Part shown: positions 54,051-56,396 of the stretch, piece after piece | Numbering within the stretch: the stretch's first letter is position 1 | How the letters are laid out: each line of letters begins with the position of its first letter | Notes under the pieces: model-generated | The model's database searches: none | The model's input: the letters and a program-made list of their open reading frames with translations, nothing else | What the model was told of the DNA's origin: nothing | Position numbers and translations under genes: made by a program | Assembly (NCBI GenBank): GCA_947642745.1 | Contig: CANRTU010000029.1 | Location: 1-56,396, forward strand | Origin: an uncultured Eubacterium sp. | GTDB lineage: Bacteria > Bacillota > Clostridia > Lachnospirales > Lachnospiraceae | Length of the DNA stretch: 56,396 nt | Direction: 5' to 3'

Positions 54051-54080
54051 ACACCGCCAGCGTCACACGCTGGACGGTGT
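54051..54080 (+). terminator. Long hairpin after the DUF3784 gene
   Basis: ACACCGCCAGCGT and ACGCTGG-A-CGGTGT form a 13-bp stem with one bulge over a CAC loop, followed by TTTTCCCTGCC. Probable intrinsic terminator with a short T-run. Confidence 0.55.
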
Positions 54081-54265
54081 TTTCCCTGCCTGTCCGATAT
54101 TCCTGTCAACAGATTTTGCTCCTGCCTGTATCCGGGTAAGCGTTTCCTGGCTGGAATCCGGGTATACGATGCTTCTGATTATCAGTTATTGCGGCACAGA
54201 TGTCTGGTCTCTTAAGTTAATGATATGATGCCGGGGGCAAAAGGTTATCCGCAAAAGTATGAATC

Positions 54266-54401
54266 AGAGCGTGTTTGAAAAATCATTCCCGGCATCCGCA
54301 CTCCCCGCTTTGTACCTCAAAGGGCATGATATACCCTGAAGGGTACGATGTATCATACCCTTTGGGTACATATGCCAGAAAGCATTTTTCAAACACGCTC
54401 T
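54266..54401. mobile_element. MITE copy 2 with terminal inverted repeats
   Basis: AGAGCGTGTTTGAAAAATCA at the left end, TTTTTCAAACACGCTCT at the right, 136 bp apart and non-coding. Inside, GTACCTCAAAGGGCATGATAT pairs with ATCATACCCTTTGGGTAC, so almost the whole element is one long hairpin. It shares both ends and internal motifs with copy 1 at 27377-27577. Confidence 0.8.
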
Positions 54402-54590
54402 GATTGTCTGTAAATGGTGCGCATATTACGATAGTTTACAAATTGATCTGGTCAAATTTGATAATTAATTTTGAGACAATTAAAACTTTTTCAGTTTAAT
54501 CTGATTTTTGACCCGGGCCTCATGACATTTTGAAAATACGGGCAAAACAGACAACCGGGATTTTTATATTTATTTGAAAGGAGAAAGGCA

Positions 54591-55172
54591 ATGGCATTTC
54601 AGCTGATTTCCATAGCAGTTTTCATTGTTTTCTATGGCTGCTATTTTATAAAAATGCTTCGTCAAAAAAAGCAGGGGATACAGACAGACCAGATAGGAAA
54701 GGGCAAAACCGGTTTTGTGAAATTCGTGGAAGTCACAATGAAGATTGCTGCGATTCTTGTTTTCGCAGCGGGACTTGCCAGTATCTGCCTGGGGACAGGT
54801 CACAGCCCTGTAAACGTGCGGGTTACGGGTGCGGTCTTAGATGTTGCGGGAACAATTGTATTTATTGCCGCAGTACAGACTATGCGTGACAGCTGGCGGG
54901 CAGGCGTTTCTAAAACCGATAAAACGCAGCTTGTAACAAACGGTATTTATCAGATCAGCCGCAATCCCGCTTTTTTGGGATTTGACCTTTTGTATACTGG
55001 TACATTATTGATGTTTTTTAACTGGTTTTTGTGTGTTCTGACCATTTTTGCCGCCATTATGTACCATCTGCAGATTGTATGTGTGGAGGAGGATTTTCTG
55101 TCTGTCACATTTGGAAATGAATATCTGAAATATAAGAAAAAAGTATGTCGTTACATTGGCAGGAAACGATAA
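54591..55172 (+). CDS. Isoprenylcysteine/phospholipid methyltransferase-like membrane protein
   Basis: 193 residues, four to five membrane segments. The C-terminal region TNGIYQISRNPAFLGFDLLY, then CVEEDFLSVTFGNEYLKYKK carries the RNP, E-E and F-G-Y-Y-K positions of the ICMT/PEMT family of integral membrane SAM-dependent methyltransferases. The bacterial substrates are mostly unknown. GAAAGGAGAAAGGCA precedes ATG 54591. Confidence 0.85.
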   Translation: MAFQLISIAVFIVFYGCYFIKMLRQKKQGIQTDQIGKGKTGFVKFVEVTMKIAAILVFAAGLASICLGTGHSPVNVRVTGAVLDVAGTIVFIAAVQTMRDSWRAGVSKTDKTQLVTNGIYQISRNPAFLGFDLLYTGTLLMFFNWFLCVLTIFAAIMYHLQIVCVEEDFLSVTFGNEYLKYKKKVCRYIGRKR

Positions 55173-55519
55173 ATTTCTCTTTAGTTTCTGGCAATGTCCG
55201 TTTATCCTTCCTGTCTGACCTTTAATACCCTGTCCTGGTACTACAGCGGACAATACCTGATAATGCATGGTTATCTTTCATTTTATGCAACGGATCAGCT
55301 GCGGATGGATGTATATTTCCCGGACGCCGGGGAAAGGCAGTTTCCGGCAGAATATACACATGCCCGCCCTGATTTCCATGTCTGTGCCGGAAGCCTCCAT
55401 GCGGCACACAGGGAAAAGACATCTGTATGGGGACGGATGATCCGGAAATTCCGGCAGGCGTTTTCCGGACCGGATGCAGCTTACCGCAGACGGGCGCACT
55501 GTATACATCAGCAGAATGG

Positions 55520-56396
55520 CCTCATGTGTTCTGCTGTCAGATAAAAAACCGGAATTATACGTAATTCTTCCGGAAACTATCCCGGATACTGCCTGATTTA
55601 TATACCGGTTTCCCTGCAGACCTGCTGTCATCCGGACAGAACTGAAATAATTCCTGCCGGATTCCCGCTTTACATGGAAAAACCGGATTACATGTAATTC
55701 TTCCGGAAACCATTCCGGATATTGCCTGGTTTTTATACCCGCTTCCCCACAGACCTGCCATGCCAGGATAAAGCTGAAGTTTCTGCCGGACTCCCTCATG
55801 TGTGGTAAGCCGCAACTGCATATCATTTTCCGGAACTTATTCCGGTTATTCCCATATACACGGCTACCCTGTCTGCCGGAATATGTACGGTGAAGACCGG
55901 AAAGATAAACGGATATTGACGGAAACAGCCGGGGAAAGGCGTGCTGCCCCTGCAAGGTGTGACTGCGTAGGAATATGACCTCATGTGTTCTGCCGTCAGA
56001 TAAAAAACCGGAATTACACGTAATTCTTCCGGAAACTATCCCGGATACTGCCTGATTTATATACCGGTTTCCCTGCAGACCTGCTGTCATCCGGACAGAA
56101 CTGAAATAATTCCTGCCGGATTCCCGCTTTACATGGAAAAACCGGATTACATGTAATTCTTCCGGAAACCATTCCGGATATTGCCTGGTTTTTATACCCG
56201 CTTCCCCACAGACCTGCCATGCCAGGATAAAGCTGAAGTTTCTGCCGGACTCCCTCATGTGTGGTAAGCCGCAACTGCATATCATTTTCCGGAACTTATT
56301 CCGGTTATTCCCATATACACGGTTATCCTGTCTGCCGGAATATGTGCGGTGAAGACCGGAAAGATAAACGGATACTGCCGGAAACAGCCGGGGAAA
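55520..56396. repeat. 459-bp tandem repeat running off the window end
   Basis: Sequence from 55520 recurs from 55979 with about 15 differences up to the last base, an exact offset of 459 bp. Each unit contains two sub-repeats of roughly 130 bp that both hold GTAATTCTTCCGGAAAC followed by TTTATAxCxG and CAGACCTGC. Because 459 is divisible by three, reading frames persist: on the minus strand a frame is open from 56285 to 55278 with the peptide RESGRNFSFILAWQVCGEAG repeated. No start signal was identified and the peptide is not recognised, so coding is doubtful. Confidence 0.85.

Overview
The window looks like chromosome from a gut-type Firmicute, most probably a Lachnospiraceae member. The reasons are strong AGGAGG ribosome binding sites, a CIRCE operator on htpG, a vanG-type D-Ala-D-Ser cluster in the vanR-S-G-XY-T order, KTR/TnpW-like/serine-recombinase conjugative-transposon debris, and EpsG/CapE/CapF-type capsule genes. 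No tRNA, rRNA or CRISPR array was seen.

Layout. (1) 1-6.1 kb is a decaying mobile element: the tail of a sensor kinase, an intact ABC ATPase/FtsX permease pair, then truncated KTR protein, relaxase, TnpW-like, serine recombinase and IS4-type transposase remnants. (2) 6.2-23.4 kb holds repeats, an XRE regulator and a one-direction surface polysaccharide locus: phosphoglycosyl transferase, SDR, WbuB-like and other GT4 enzymes, EpsG polymerase, GT10 fucosyltransferase, a fucosyltransferase-fold protein, LicD, a GT2/GT39-like chimera, CapE and CapF. (3) 23.6-29 kb is an AT-rich island with an m5C methyltransferase, a nonsense-interrupted presumed restriction enzyme, a NUDIX gene and Vsr. (4) 29.5-35.4 kb has a REC-GGDEF-EAL protein, a truncated DUF262 protein, a metallophosphoesterase and hypotheticals. 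(5) 35.6-43.8 kb has htpG on the minus strand and, divergently, an FkbH-ACP-VOC-MBOAT-SGNH cassette laid out like dltABCD. (6) 43.8-46.2 kb is broken gene debris and a secreted protein. (7) 46.3-53 kb is the vanG cluster. (8) 53-56.4 kb has small membrane proteins, MITEs and a 459-bp tandem repeat running off the end.

The main discovery is a set of five long poly-G tracts (G8, G9, G9, G11, G10) in or beside surface-glycan genes. Two sit inside reading frames so that the frame downstream is complete but out of phase (licD and a GT2 glycosyltransferase, both currently off). Two sit at gene-gene junctions where slippage would fuse or separate neighbours. One lies between a perfect TTGACA -35 and a -10-like box before the FkbH-ACP-MBOAT cassette. 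This has the architecture of slipped-strand phase variation known from Neisseria, Campylobacter and Haemophilus. Here it would combinatorially control capsule sugars, a LicD-type phospho-substituent and a probable glyceryl-type acyl decoration in a Gram-positive gut bacterium. Whether the tract lengths really vary in a population cannot be seen from one sequence.
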